The notes under the pieces were generated by a model. It ran no database searches, was not told the DNA's origin, and was given only the letters and a program-made list of their open reading frames with translations. DNA of 64,000 nucleotides from Alphaproteobacteria bacterium (GTDB lineage: Bacteria; Myxococcota_A; UBA796; GCA-2862545): the NCBI GenBank assembly GCA_020632925.1, contig JACKER010000008.1:583323-647322 (forward strand), written 5' to 3'. The translations under genes were made by a program, and so were the position numbers. Position 1 is the first letter of the stretch, and every line of letters begins with the position of its first letter. Below, piece by piece: positions 36,070-44,765 of this stretch.

Positions 36070-37176
36070 CTGGCGCCCGATCTCGAGCCGCCTGCGCACC
36101 ACTCGTACTGGTCGGGGTACGTCCTGCCCCTGTTCGGCGCCAACACCACGGACGGCGTCGGCCTGGGGCTCGGCGGCGAGCTCTTCGAGCGGCCCGACCG
36201 CGACGGCCACGGCTACCGCTTCAAGCTCACCGCCTCCACCTGGGAGACGGTGACGCTGCACTACACGTCGCAGTACGCCCAGATCGAGCTGCGCGGCGAC
36301 GTGACGTGGATCGTCCGCGGCGGGTACCAGGTGTGGAACGACCTGCCCTACGCCGGGGTCGGCGGCGCGGACATCGCCACGCTCTGGTCGCCCGAGATCG
36401 AGCTCGGCAACGCCATCCACGCGCCCTACGCGATGGTCGCGGGCGCACGACCCGTCGGCGAGGGTTGGCGGACGTACGGTCAGCTCTACCTGCACCCGGC
36501 GCAGGTGGACGCCGCGCCCGGCGGCCTGCTCGACCAGGAGCGCCCGTTCGGTTCCGACGGGGGCGTGTACGGCGATCTCACCGTCGGCGCCGAGCTGGAC
36601 ACCACCGACCGCTGGCCGCTGCCCGATCGCGGCGCCCGCGCGGAGGTCGACGTGCGGGCCGGGGCCACGCTCACCGACGGCGCACTCTCCCCGCTGGCCG
36701 GCGCACACGCGGAGCTGGTCCGCTGGTGGCCAGCGACGGAGGGGGTGGTGATCGGCGTTCGCGGGGTCGCCGAGCACTCGGTCGGCCCGCGGCCGATGTG
36801 GGAGGAGGGCGTCACGGGCGGCCGGTGGCGCGACGAGCTGGGGTTCGAGCAGGTGCTCTCGGGCTACGGGCGGATCCGCACCCGCGGAGACGGGCTGCTG
36901 GCCGCGGAGCTCGAGGTCCGACCGCGCCTGTTCCACGCCGAGCTGCCCTGGTTCACGGTGGACGCGTACGCTTCGCTGTTCGCGGAGGAGGCCTGGCTCT
37001 TCGACGGCTGGGACCCCGGCCCGCCGCTCCCGACGATCGGCTTCGGCCCCGAGCTGCTCTACCAACGCGCCAGCCAACTCCGTCCCTTCGTCGCGTGGGG
37101 ATGGCGCACCGACGAGGTGGGTGGCCCGAGGCGGCCGGTCCCCCAGTTCGGGCTGTCCGTGATGGATCCCTTGTAG
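36070..37176 (+). CDS. Outer membrane beta-barrel-like protein, 5' end uncertain
   Basis: The frame encodes many alternating amphipathic strands (for example VTLHYTSQYAQIELRG and AELEVRPRLFHAELPWF) and resembles a BamA/Omp85-type or similar barrel starting with GVGLGLGGELF. No signal peptide is visible: the frame is closed by TGA 36 bp downstream of the PKS stop, and the only early start is CTG 36070-36072, four bases after AGGAGG. The first ordinary start is GTG 36250, which would cut into the barrel and leave 308 residues. It may be a 5'-truncated gene or use CTG. The position right behind the PKS suggests an export or surface role for the product. Confidence 0.6.
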   Translation: MAPDLEPPAHHSYWSGYVLPLFGANTTDGVGLGLGGELFERPDRDGHGYRFKLTASTWETVTLHYTSQYAQIELRGDVTWIVRGGYQVWNDLPYAGVGGADIATLWSPEIELGNAIHAPYAMVAGARPVGEGWRTYGQLYLHPAQVDAAPGGLLDQERPFGSDGGVYGDLTVGAELDTTDRWPLPDRGARAEVDVRAGATLTDGALSPLAGAHAELVRWWPATEGVVIGVRGVAEHSVGPRPMWEEGVTGGRWRDELGFEQVLSGYGRIRTRGDGLLAAELEVRPRLFHAELPWFTVDAYASLFAEEAWLFDGWDPGPPLPTIGFGPELLYQRASQLRPFVAWGWRTDEVGGPRRPVPQFGLSVMDPL

Positions 37177-37188
37177 ATCCGACTCCGG

Positions 37189-37194
37189 TATCGT
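37189..37194 (+). promoter_or_regulatory. Candidate -10 box, leaderless zinc-ribbon gene
   Basis: TATCGT stands six bases upstream of ATG 37201, and no Shine-Dalgarno is present between them, the same layout as at 3032, 38171, 53727 and 62382. Confidence 0.4.
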
Positions 37195-37200
37195 CCGCGG

Positions 37201-37563
37201 ATGGTCGAGGACTGTCCCCACTGCGGGTTGACCGTGTTGTTCGGCGCAGACGGGCGATGCCCGCACTGCCGGGTGGACCGCGACGCGCCCGTGACCGAGC
37301 AAGACCTCGCCCGCGCCGACCAGATCCGCGCCGACCTCCAGGCGAGACCGGTCGCGGCGGCGCGAGACGCACAGGCCTCCACCACCGCCGACTGGGTGCT
37401 GCTCGTGCTCGGCGGCATCGCGATCCTGGTGGGCGTCGTGCTCACGCTCGCGTCGTTCGGCGGTGAAGCCGCCAAGCTGTACTACGGCTCGATCGCCGGA
37501 GGCGCCATCATGGCCGTCCGAGCGGTGGTCCGCCTGGGGCGCCGACCTCCGCCGGACGCGTAG
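37201..37563 (+). CDS. Zinc-ribbon membrane protein, unrecognised
   Basis: A 120-residue protein. An N-terminal zinc ribbon has two CxxC knuckles (CPHC at 5-8 and CPHC at about 20-23). A charged helix follows, then two membrane helices (about 65-85 and 93-110) and a short basic tail. The family is not recognised; such proteins often act in protein quality control or as adaptors, but that is not shown here. It starts 24 bp after the barrel protein stop and appears to have its own leaderless promoter. Confidence 0.65.
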   Translation: MVEDCPHCGLTVLFGADGRCPHCRVDRDAPVTEQDLARADQIRADLQARPVAAARDAQASTTADWVLLVLGGIAILVGVVLTLASFGGEAAKLYYGSIAGGAIMAVRAVVRLGRRPPPDA

Positions 37564-37569
37564 CCCTGG

Positions 37570-38088
37570 CTACGGGTCGCAGGACCGCACGCGGCAGGGC
37601 GTCTTCTCCTCCGCCGAGCCAGCGCCCGCGCCCGCGAAGCTCATCATCGTCGCCATGTGCGCCTCGCAGGCCTCCACGGCAGCGGTCTCCGCCGCGGACC
37701 GCGTGGCGCCCGGGCCCTTGGCCGAGACCTCCTCGTCCTTGCAGGTGCCGGGCTTCCCCTCCTGCTCGCAGGCGACGTAGACGCCGACCGCCGTGCACAC
37801 GATCTCGGAGGGTGCCGGGCTCGGCGATGGCGATGGCGATGGCGATGGCGACGGCTTCGGGGACGGCGACGGGCTCGGAGCGGACTTGTTCTTCCCGCCG
37901 CGCGCGCGACCACCGCGCTTGCCCCGCTCGCGACCCCGCTTCCTCGGCTCGTCGGCGCCGTCGTCCGCGCCCTCGTCGGGCTCGTCACCGACGAGCTCCA
38001 GCCCGCCGTCCACCACCGGCTCCGGGTCCGCGGCGCAGGCCAGCGCCCAACCGAACAACACCGCCGACGACGCCAGCGAACTCCGCAA
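37570..38088 (-). CDS. Putative lipoprotein with Lys/Arg and Pro-Ser linkers
   Basis: A 172-residue product: lipoprotein leader RSSLASSAVLFGWALAC, acidic segment (about 20-50), basic segment rich in Arg/Lys/Gly (about 50-70), Pro-Ser repeat (about 72-95), then a Cys-containing domain (CTAVGVYVACEQEGKPGTC) with five cysteines. No family is recognised. TTG 38088 was chosen because it gives a normal leader with AGGGGAG just upstream; GTG 38061 would leave too short a leader. It diverges from the cyclase gene across 82 bp. Confidence 0.6.
   Translation of the reverse strand: MRSSLASSAVLFGWALACAADPEPVVDGGLELVGDEPDEGADDGADEPRKRGRERGKRGGRARGGKNKSAPSPSPSPKPSPSPSPSPSPSPAPSEIVCTAVGVYVACEQEGKPGTCKDEEVSAKGPGATRSAAETAAVEACEAHMATMMSFAGAGAGSAEEKTPCRVRSCDP
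37826..37849 (-). repeat. (GATGGC)4 hexamer run
   Basis: Four perfect hexamers on the plus strand encode the Pro-Ser repeats of the lipoprotein on the minus strand; imperfect copies continue towards 37870. Confidence 0.65.
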
Positions 38089-38107
38089 GCTCCCCTCGCT
38101 GCCGCCG

Positions 38108-38113
38108 ATCCTA
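38108..38113 (-). promoter_or_regulatory. Candidate -10 box for the Pro-Ser lipoprotein
   Basis: TAGGAT on the minus strand, 19 bp upstream of TTG 38088. The same hexamer precedes the genes at 8466 and 53679. Confidence 0.3.
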
Positions 38114-38158
38114 TCGCTTGCCCGGCGCGAAGGTCGACGGTGGCCATCAGCAGCGGCG

Positions 38159-38164
38159 TATGCT
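38159..38164 (+). promoter_or_regulatory. Candidate -10 box, leaderless cyclase gene
   Basis: TATGCT lies six bases before ATG 38171, with no ribosome site between, so a leaderless mRNA is likely. Confidence 0.4.
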
Positions 38165-38170
38165 GCGCCG

Positions 38171-39622
38171 ATGTCGGAGCGGCGCGAGGACTGGGCGGCC
38201 GGGCTCCGTGCGTGGCAGCGGTTCCACGTGCGGATCACCGCGGTGTACACGCTCGTCGTCTTCCTCGTGCTCACGTTGGCCGCGCTCGTGGGCGGTCGGG
38301 CCGCGCTCGACGCAGCCATGGCGGATCTGCGCTCGCGGATGCAGGTCGCGGTGATCGCGCTCGCCGACGGCATCGATCCCCACTGGATCGAGGCCCCGGA
38401 CGACACCACCCGCGCGACCATGGCCCGACGCTTCGAGCACGCCGCCAGCGCGGCTCCCCTGGGGAACTTCTACGTCCTGCGGTACGACCCGGACCCGACG
38501 CGGCTGTCCTTCGTCGTCGACTGGGACCCGGGCGGCGACGATCCGGCCGAGCCCGGCGAGGCGTACGACGCCAGCGACGTCCCGGTGCTGCTCGAGGGCT
38601 TCCACCACGCCGCGATCGAGGACGAGCCCTACGAGGACGACTGGGGCCCCAGCCTGTCCGCCTACGCGCCGATCCCCGCCGCCGACGGCGGTCCGCTCGG
38701 GCTCGTGGGCGTCGACGTCCGCCTCGCCCAGCTGAAGGCCCTGAAGCGTCGAATCGTGCTCGCCACGGTCGGGGCCTGGGTCGCCGCCGCAGCGCTCGTC
38801 GGCATCGCGAGCTGGCGCATCGGACGCAACGTCCGCGACCCGCTGACGCGCGTGATCGACGCCGCGTCGCGCATCGCCGACGGGCGCTTCGACACCCGGC
38901 TCGCCCTCCCCCGCGACGACGAGTTCGGTCTGCTCTCCCGCCACTTCGACGAGATGGCGGCCGGGCTGCAGGAGCGCGAGGTGATCCGGGCCACCTTCGG
39001 ACGCTACGTCGCCCCGGAGGTCGCGCGCCGGCTGATCGCCGAGCACCGCACCGAGCTCGGGGGCGAGGAGCGCCTGCTGACCGTGCTCTTCGCCGACCTC
39101 CAGGGGTATTCGACCATCTCGGAGCAGCTCGCGCCCCGGGAGCTCGTGGCGCTGCTCAACGCCTGGCTCGGCGAGATGCAGGGGGCCATCGACGCGCACG
39201 AGGGCACCGTCATCGAGTTCCTGGGCGACGCCATCCTCGCGGTGTTCGGTGCCCCGTCCAGCCAGCCCGACCACGCCGAGCGCGCGGTCCGCTGCGCCCT
39301 CGACATGCGCGAGCGCCTCGCGGGCCTGCGCGAACGCCTGGACATCCCGCTGGCGCACCGCGTCGGCATCCACACCGGCCTCGCGGTCGCGGGCAACATC
39401 GGCAGCGAGACCCGCACGAAGTACACCGTCATCGGCGACGCCGTGAACGTCGCGGCCCGGCTGGAGCAGCTCAACAAGACGCTCGGCACCGACATCCTCG
39501 TGTCGGGCACGACGCTCGAGGCCTGCAGTCCCGGGCTGGTCGCGACCCAAGACCACGGGGAGATCCAGGTGAAGGGCCGGGTCGAGCCCGTCCATGTGTT
39601 CGCCCCGACCGTCAGGGCATGA
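38171..39622 (+). CDS. Membrane class III adenylate/guanylate cyclase with HAMP domain
   Basis: A 483-residue sensor cyclase: first membrane helix (about 22-44), an extracytoplasmic region of about 150 residues, second helix (about 200-220), HAMP linker (about 220-275) and a C-terminal class III cyclase domain. The metal aspartates are in FADLQGYS (about D309) and FLGDAILAVFG (about D353). The transition-state residues are in GDAVNVAARLEQ. The residue set fits an adenylate cyclase more than a guanylate cyclase, but this is not decisive. The input is sensed outside the cytoplasm. The gene appears to have its own leaderless promoter. Confidence 0.9.
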   Translation: MSERREDWAAGLRAWQRFHVRITAVYTLVVFLVLTLAALVGGRAALDAAMADLRSRMQVAVIALADGIDPHWIEAPDDTTRATMARRFEHAASAAPLGNFYVLRYDPDPTRLSFVVDWDPGGDDPAEPGEAYDASDVPVLLEGFHHAAIEDEPYEDDWGPSLSAYAPIPAADGGPLGLVGVDVRLAQLKALKRRIVLATVGAWVAAAALVGIASWRIGRNVRDPLTRVIDAASRIADGRFDTRLALPRDDEFGLLSRHFDEMAAGLQEREVIRATFGRYVAPEVARRLIAEHRTELGGEERLLTVLFADLQGYSTISEQLAPRELVALLNAWLGEMQGAIDAHEGTVIEFLGDAILAVFGAPSSQPDHAERAVRCALDMRERLAGLRERLDIPLAHRVGIHTGLAVAGNIGSETRTKYTVIGDAVNVAARLEQLNKTLGTDILVSGTTLEACSPGLVATQDHGEIQVKGRVEPVHVFAPTVRA

Positions 39623-39729
39623 CGATCGGCGAGGCCGCCAGACGGCATCCGCTGAGCATCGCAGAGGAGCGGGATGGAAGCGGTGCGTGGAACACGGACA
39701 TCGTAGGACCCGCCCACCAGGACGAGATC

Positions 39730-41097
39730 ATGAATCGCCGCGAGTTGCTCGAACACTTCGGGGGCGTGCTGGCCCTGTCCATGGCTCCCCTGCTGCCGGC
39801 GTGCGCCACGGTCGGCGGACCGGATCTCCAGGCCATGGCGGGCATGCCGGTGCCGCACCTGGCGGATCAGCTCCGCGCGCGGATGTCCACCATCCGCGAG
39901 ACGACACGCTTCCCCCTCCTCGCCGACTGGATCGAGCAGCGGGGCCAGGACCGCGAGCTGCTGGGCGAGGTCGTCGCGACCCTGTGGGTGTCGACGACGT
40001 TCCGGGATCTACCACGCGATGTCCGCATCCAACCGGAGATCCAGCGCTGGCTGCTCGACGAGGGACCGACGATGGCGCGGTCGATGTACCAGGTGGCCGA
40101 GCTGCTCGAAGGCCTGAGTGCGGCCGAGCGGGAGGAGCTCGTCGATGTGCTGACGACCCGCCCCGAGATCGTCCAGGCGATGACCGAGGGATTCGACGTG
40201 CACGCCTCCAGCGCCGGCGTCGAGCCAGAGCGGCGCAGGCAGTCCCGGACGCTGCTGGACCACACCACCTGGCGCCTGCGTCACCAGTCGCCCGACGCGG
40301 TGATCGACGAGCTGCTCCATCGCTTCGATCGCGTGTGCCGCCGGAACGGCGTGGAGCGGAAGGACTGGCGTCGGGGGCTGGCGGCCGAGCTCCCCCTCTG
40401 GCGCTCCCTCGAGCCCGTCGGTGATCCCGAGGGACGCCTCGTCGAGCACGTGGCCGAGAGCGTGGATCCCGACGAGCTGATCGTCCCGCTGGACACCCGG
40501 GGTACCCACCTCGGGTTCACGCTCCGGCACCAGGGCCGGGCGCCCGTCGTCGAGCACGTCGTCTCGGGCTCGCCAGCGGCGGCGGCAGGGCTCCGGGTGG
40601 GTGACGCCATCGTCGGCGTGGACGGCCGATCCCTCGACGCACCCGAGCTGATCGGCTGGCTCTCGATGCGCGCCCCCGGTGACCGCGTCGCCCTGGAGGT
40701 GCGGCGTGACCGGGAGCGGCTGGTACTCCTGGCGGACCTCGGGACGGGCCCTGGCGACCGCATGCTCCTCGACCGCCCCGGCACCGGTCGCAGTCGCCTG
40801 GCGTACACCTCGAGCGGCATCTCCATCGCTGGGGGTGGCCTGATCGTCATGGCGCTGGGGATGGGGACGTTCGTGGTCGGAACGTTGATCATGGCCGCCG
40901 GCGGTGGCGCGCTGGATGGGGTCGGGGGCGCGGGTGCCGTGCTGACCGTGGTCGGGGTGCTGCTGCTGATCCTGGGCCTGCTGATCGTGATCGTGGGGGC
41001 CATCGCGTCGGGAGGTGGCGGGGGTCGGTCGTACGAGGAGGAGCGATGGATCGACGAGGACGAAGAGTTGGAGGACGCCGACGAGGACGAGGAGTAG
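39730..41097 (+). CDS. Tat-type lipoprotein with PDZ domain, paralogue A
   Basis: A 455-residue protein whose leader NRRELLEHFGGVLALSM has a twin arginine and then a lipobox-type PACATVG. An alpha-helical region (about 45-240) is followed by a PDZ domain (about 255-340, with SGSPAAAAGLRVGDAIVGVD), two membrane helices (about 365-425) and a very acidic C-terminus. It is about two-thirds identical to the protein at 42003 over most of its length. No protease catalytic domain is present. Function unknown; the PDZ domain suggests binding of protein C-termini in the periplasm. Confidence 0.75.
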   Translation: MNRRELLEHFGGVLALSMAPLLPACATVGGPDLQAMAGMPVPHLADQLRARMSTIRETTRFPLLADWIEQRGQDRELLGEVVATLWVSTTFRDLPRDVRIQPEIQRWLLDEGPTMARSMYQVAELLEGLSAAEREELVDVLTTRPEIVQAMTEGFDVHASSAGVEPERRRQSRTLLDHTTWRLRHQSPDAVIDELLHRFDRVCRRNGVERKDWRRGLAAELPLWRSLEPVGDPEGRLVEHVAESVDPDELIVPLDTRGTHLGFTLRHQGRAPVVEHVVSGSPAAAAGLRVGDAIVGVDGRSLDAPELIGWLSMRAPGDRVALEVRRDRERLVLLADLGTGPGDRMLLDRPGTGRSRLAYTSSGISIAGGGLIVMALGMGTFVVGTLIMAAGGGALDGVGGAGAVLTVVGVLLLILGLLIVIVGAIASGGGGGRSYEEERWIDEDEELEDADEDEE

Positions 41098-41149
41098 CCA
41101 GCACCTGGTCCCTGCTGGCGCATCCGGCCCGGAAGCGCGATGATGCGCC

Positions 41150-41989
41150 ATGATCCGCAGCGCTCCCCTCTTCGGCCTCGTCGTGCTCGGTGCCTGTGCG
41201 CCGGACCTGCCCACGAGCCCCTTCGGCGACGATCCGCTCGTGCTGTTCCGCGACTTCGATGGCGACGGGACCTCGCTCGCGGAGGCGCTCGGACGGATGG
41301 ACGCCGTCATGGACGACCTCGATCTCGACAGCAGGTCCAGGGATCGTCGGTACGACCTGCCCGCACTGACGGCGGACGACCTGGGCGGCGCCACGGCGGC
41401 CTCGGGCCTGGGCGAGGACGAGCAGGTACGGGCCTCGCTCGTCGGTCGGTCGCGGTACGGGCTGGAGGACGACCTGCGGGCGCAGGTGGCCGAGAACCAG
41501 AGCTGCAGCAACGCCCGCGCCATCCGGTGCCACGAGCGCACGCCGCTCGACGACCAGGAGGACCCGGACTGCTTCGTCGCCGGCACCTGCGACGCGTACC
41601 GCACCTGGAACCGCATCCGCCTCGAGACGATCGTGGACTTCTGGCTCGAGGCGCCCGTCGACTTCCGGCGGGTCGTGCTCGAGGACGGCAGGCAGGCCGT
41701 GGTCGCGCGGACCTGGCTCGAGGAGCCCTTCGACAACGACAACGGCAGGCGGACCTGGCGGCAGCGCTACGGGCTGGACGTCTTCGTCGAGGACCCCGCC
41801 GGTGGCACGACGCGCCGCTTCTACGCCACCTGGCTCGGACCCGCCGTGGGCGGGTTCTCGGGTGCGCTGATGGACAACGCCATCCGGCGCGGGCTCGAGG
41901 ACGGCTTCGAGCGGCCGGATGCCTGGCTGGACGCCGGCGGCACCTGTGAGGTCGATCTGTCGGCCTGCATCGCCGAAGCTCCCTTCTGA
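41150..41989 (+). CDS. Lipoprotein, unrecognised
   Basis: A 279-residue product with a clear lipobox leader IRSAPLFGLVVLGAC. The mature part begins with a calcium-loop-like FRDFDGDGTS (about 33-42), then an acidic helical stretch and a beta domain with four cysteines in a cluster (NQSCSNARAIRCHE and DCFVAGTCD). No family is recognised. It lies between two paralogous PDZ lipoproteins, all on the same strand with gaps of 52 and 13 bp, so the three are likely co-expressed. Confidence 0.65.
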   Translation: MIRSAPLFGLVVLGACAPDLPTSPFGDDPLVLFRDFDGDGTSLAEALGRMDAVMDDLDLDSRSRDRRYDLPALTADDLGGATAASGLGEDEQVRASLVGRSRYGLEDDLRAQVAENQSCSNARAIRCHERTPLDDQEDPDCFVAGTCDAYRTWNRIRLETIVDFWLEAPVDFRRVVLEDGRQAVVARTWLEEPFDNDNGRRTWRQRYGLDVFVEDPAGGTTRRFYATWLGPAVGGFSGALMDNAIRRGLEDGFERPDAWLDAGGTCEVDLSACIAEAPF

Positions 41990-42002
41990 CCGGGATGGAT
42001 CC

Positions 42003-43358
42003 ATGAACCGCCGAGAGATGCTCCACCGGATCGGCGGCGTGCTCGCCCTGTCGCTGACTCCCGTGGTGTCCGGGTGCGCGACGGTGGGAGGGCCCGATCT
42101 CGCGTCCTTCGCCGACCAGCCGCCGGTCCACCTCGCCGACCAGCTCCGGGAGCGGATGGCGGCGATCCGGGGCACCGCCTCCTTCCCGCGCATCGAGGCG
42201 TGGGTGGAAGCCCGCGGGCAGGACCGTGGGCTGCTGGGCGAGGTGGCCGCCACCATGTGGCTCAGCTCCACCTTCCGCGACCTCCCCCGGACGGTCCGCG
42301 CGCAACCCGAGATCCAGCGGTGGCTCCTCGACGAAGGGCCGGCCGTGGCCCGCTCGATGTACCAGGTGGCCGAGCTGCTGGAGGGGCTGGGTCCGGAGGA
42401 GCGCCGTGAGCTCCGCGAGGTGCTCGCTTCGGAGCCCGAGCTCCTGGGCCAGATGACCGAGGGCTTCGACGTGCACGCCGCCGCCAGGGGGGTGGAGCCC
42501 GAGCGCAGGGCGCAGGCGAAGGAGCTGCTGGACCACACCGCCTGGCGCCTGCGCCATCAGTCGCCCGACGCGGTGATCGACGAGCTGCTCCACCGCTTCG
42601 ACCGGATCTGCCGACGGAACGGCGTCGACCGGCGGGACTGGCGGGAGGGGCTCGAGGCCGAGCTCCCGCTGTGGCGCTCGCTCGAGCTGGTGGCCGATCC
42701 GGACGGGCCTCTGGCGGAGCACGCCACGAACGGCATCGATGCCGCCGATGTGACGGTCCCGCTGGACACGACCGGCGCCCACCTCGGCGTCACGCTTCGC
42801 TCGCGAGGACGGGTCGCGGAGGTCGAGCACGTCCCGAGCGGCTCGCCCGCGGCGGCCGCGGGCCTGCGGTCGGGCGACGTGGTGCGGGCGGTGAACGGGC
42901 TCGAGCTCGACGCCAGCGCGCTGATCGGCTGGCTCGCGACGCGAGCGTCGGGTGACTCGGTGTCGCTCACGGTGCGGCGGGCCGGCGAGGACCTGGCGCT
43001 GACCGCCTCCCTCGGTGCGGGACCGGGTGATCGGCTCGTGGTGGACCGCCCGAATGCGGTCGCCCGCGGTCGGCTCGCATACATGACCGGCGCGTGGACG
43101 GTGACGGGGATCGGCCTGATCATCACGTCCGTCGGCTTCGGTTCGTTCCTCCTCGGCATCGCCTTCATGGCCGCGGGCGGCCTCGAAGGCATCGGCGCGG
43201 TCGGCGCCGTGATGACCATCCTCGGCATCCTCGTGATCGGCGCCGGCCTGGTGGTCTTCCTGATTGGCCTGCTGATGGTGGCCGTGAAGCACCGCAACGA
43301 GCCGCGCGACCTCAGCGAGCCCGAGACGGCCGAGGACCTGCCAGCGCCGTCGCCGTAG
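42003..43358 (+). CDS. Tat-type lipoprotein with PDZ domain, paralogue B
   Basis: A 451-residue tandem paralogue of the protein at 39730, with the same order of parts: leader NRREMLHRIGGVLALSL, lipobox SGCATVG, helical domain, PDZ domain (SGSPAAAAGLRSGDVVRAVN) and two membrane helices (about 365-425). The C-terminus is Glu/Pro-rich rather than poly-Asp/Glu. Both share long identical stretches such as QSPDAVIDELLHRFDR, indicating a fairly recent duplication around the 41150 lipoprotein. Its 3' end overlaps the fabD gene by 47 bp, tail to tail. Confidence 0.75.
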   Translation: MNRREMLHRIGGVLALSLTPVVSGCATVGGPDLASFADQPPVHLADQLRERMAAIRGTASFPRIEAWVEARGQDRGLLGEVAATMWLSSTFRDLPRTVRAQPEIQRWLLDEGPAVARSMYQVAELLEGLGPEERRELREVLASEPELLGQMTEGFDVHAAARGVEPERRAQAKELLDHTAWRLRHQSPDAVIDELLHRFDRICRRNGVDRRDWREGLEAELPLWRSLELVADPDGPLAEHATNGIDAADVTVPLDTTGAHLGVTLRSRGRVAEVEHVPSGSPAAAAGLRSGDVVRAVNGLELDASALIGWLATRASGDSVSLTVRRAGEDLALTASLGAGPGDRLVVDRPNAVARGRLAYMTGAWTVTGIGLIITSVGFGSFLLGIAFMAAGGLEGIGAVGAVMTILGILVIGAGLVVFLIGLLMVAVKHRNEPRDLSEPETAEDLPAPSP

Positions 43359-44145
43359 CGTCGAGGTCGCGAGCACGGTCCGTGCGGTGGACGCGCACCT
43401 GCGGGATCGCGGTCGCCAGGTGGGTCGCCAGCAGCTTTCCAGGGCCGAGCAGCACGACGTCGGTGACGCCCAGCTCCCCCAGCGTGCCCAGGACGCCGGT
43501 CCAGCCCAGTGGCGACACGAGCTGAGCCACCAGGCCCGCACGCGCCACGTCGTCGTCCGAGGTGACACGTCCGTCCTGACCCCGGACCAGGGGGCACCGC
43601 AGCGTTCGGCGCGGGAGCGCCTCGAGGGCCGCCGCGAACGGCGCGACCGCGGGCCGCATCCAGGGCGAGTGCCACGGACCCGACGTCGGCAGTACCACAG
43701 CGCCCCGCGGCGGCGCCCCCACCCCGGACAGCACGGTCTGACCCGGATTGTGGACCGCCACCACGAGCCCGTCGGCCAGCGGCTCGGGCACCGTGGTCAC
43801 CGCCCACATCCCGCCCCCGCACGCGCGCGCCGCCGCGCTCATCGCCCGACCGCGAGCCCGTGCGAGCCCGACCGCGTCCCCCGCGGTGGCCCCACCCGCG
43901 AGGGCCCAGGCCGCGACCTCGCCCACCGAGTGCCCCGCCGCGAGCTCGCAGCGCACGTCGAGCTCCTCCAGCACCGCCGCCGTCGCGAGCGCGGTCGCCA
44001 CCAGCGCGGGCTGCACCAGGGCGGTGTCGTGAAGCCCAGGCTCGAGCGCTCCCAGGATCTCCGCCGCGACCGGCCAGCGCGCCGCGAGCTCGCGCCCCAT
44101 CCCGGGCCGCTCGGCACCCTGGCCCGGCGCGAGGAACGCGATCAC
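43312..44145 (-). CDS. fabD: Malonyl-CoA:ACP transacylase (FabD-like)
   Basis: A 277-residue enzyme that loads malonyl groups from CoA onto ACP. The nucleophile elbow AGHSVGEVAAW has Ser73, the catalytic His is in SGPWHSPWM (about H159), and the oxyanion-type glutamine motif APGQGAERPGMG is at 6-17. Bacterial FabD is usually about 310 residues, so it is slightly short. It is the last gene of the minus-strand operon. GTG 44145 overlaps the dehydratase stop by four bases. It presumably charges the ACP encoded at 47906-48193, though it might also serve the PKS system. Confidence 0.85.
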   Translation of the reverse strand: MIAFLAPGQGAERPGMGRELAARWPVAAEILGALEPGLHDTALVQPALVATALATAAVLEELDVRCELAAGHSVGEVAAWALAGGATAGDAVGLARARGRAMSAAARACGGGMWAVTTVPEPLADGLVVAVHNPGQTVLSGVGAPPRGAVVLPTSGPWHSPWMRPAVAPFAAALEALPRRTLRCPLVRGQDGRVTSDDDVARAGLVAQLVSPLGWTGVLGTLGELGVTDVVLLGPGKLLATHLATAIPQVRVHRTDRARDLDATATALAGPRPSRAR

Positions 44146-44765
44146 GCCCGCGGCCTGCCCGGCAGCGCCACGTCCTCCACGCTCACCGCCGCGAGGCTCC
44201 CCTCCATCACCAGGTCCCCGTCGACCTCCGCGGACACCTCGAAGCGGAGCTGCTCCCCCAGCCGGTGGGTGAGCCGCGAGCGGAGCACGAGCCGACACCC
44301 GGGGGTCACGGGGCGCAGGAACTTCATCCGCACCCCGCCGGCGACCCCCACCGGCAGGCCGCGGAGGCGCTCGAAGGCGGCGAGCAGCTCGGGCGCGCCA
44401 CCGCCGCGGAGGGCTCCCCGCAGGGCGAACGCCGCGTCCAGCTCGGCGAGGTCGGCCCGCATGCGCTCCAGGTCGGCGCCCGCCGCGACGTACCCGTCGA
44501 GCACGGTCTGCAGCGTGAACGCGACGCTGCTGCACTGCCCGGCGGCCTCCACGAGGAGCGCGCCAGGCAGCACGGGCAGATCGGGGAAGTGCCCCTGGAA
44601 CACGGGGTCGTTCGCCGACAGGAACCGGCTCGCCACCGCGGCCGGACGCTCGCCCGGGGCGAAGCCGTCCACCCGATCGACCATGAGGAAGGGCGGGCGC
44701 TGCGGCAGCAGGCGCTGGACCAGCGCACCCCCGCAGGACAGGTCCACGAAGCCCGGCTCGGTCAC
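44142..44765 (-). CDS. FabZ-like 3-hydroxyacyl-ACP dehydratase (hotdog fold)
   Basis: A 207-residue protein. The FabZ/FabA signature FQGHFPDLPVLPGALLVEAA contains His59 and Glu73 of the active site. It is longer than FabZ (about 150), with an inserted region (about 90-130) before the second half of the fold, so it may be a family variant such as the ApeP-type dehydratases of aryl polyene clusters. It would remove water from 3-hydroxyacyl-ACP during chain elongation. GTG overlaps the ketoreductase stop by four bases. Confidence 0.8.
   Translation of the reverse strand: MTEPGFVDLSCGGALVQRLLPQRPPFLMVDRVDGFAPGERPAAVASRFLSANDPVFQGHFPDLPVLPGALLVEAAGQCSSVAFTLQTVLDGYVAAGADLERMRADLAELDAAFALRGALRGGGAPELLAAFERLRGLPVGVAGGVRMKFLRPVTPGCRLVLRSRLTHRLGEQLRFEVSAEVDGDLVMEGSLAAVSVEDVALPGRPRA

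Noticed and set aside
37826..37870. Possible CRISPR or mobile repeat
   Set aside because: The hexamer repeats encode Pro-Ser within a lipoprotein gene; there are no spacers or palindromic repeats. No CRISPR array is seen in the window.
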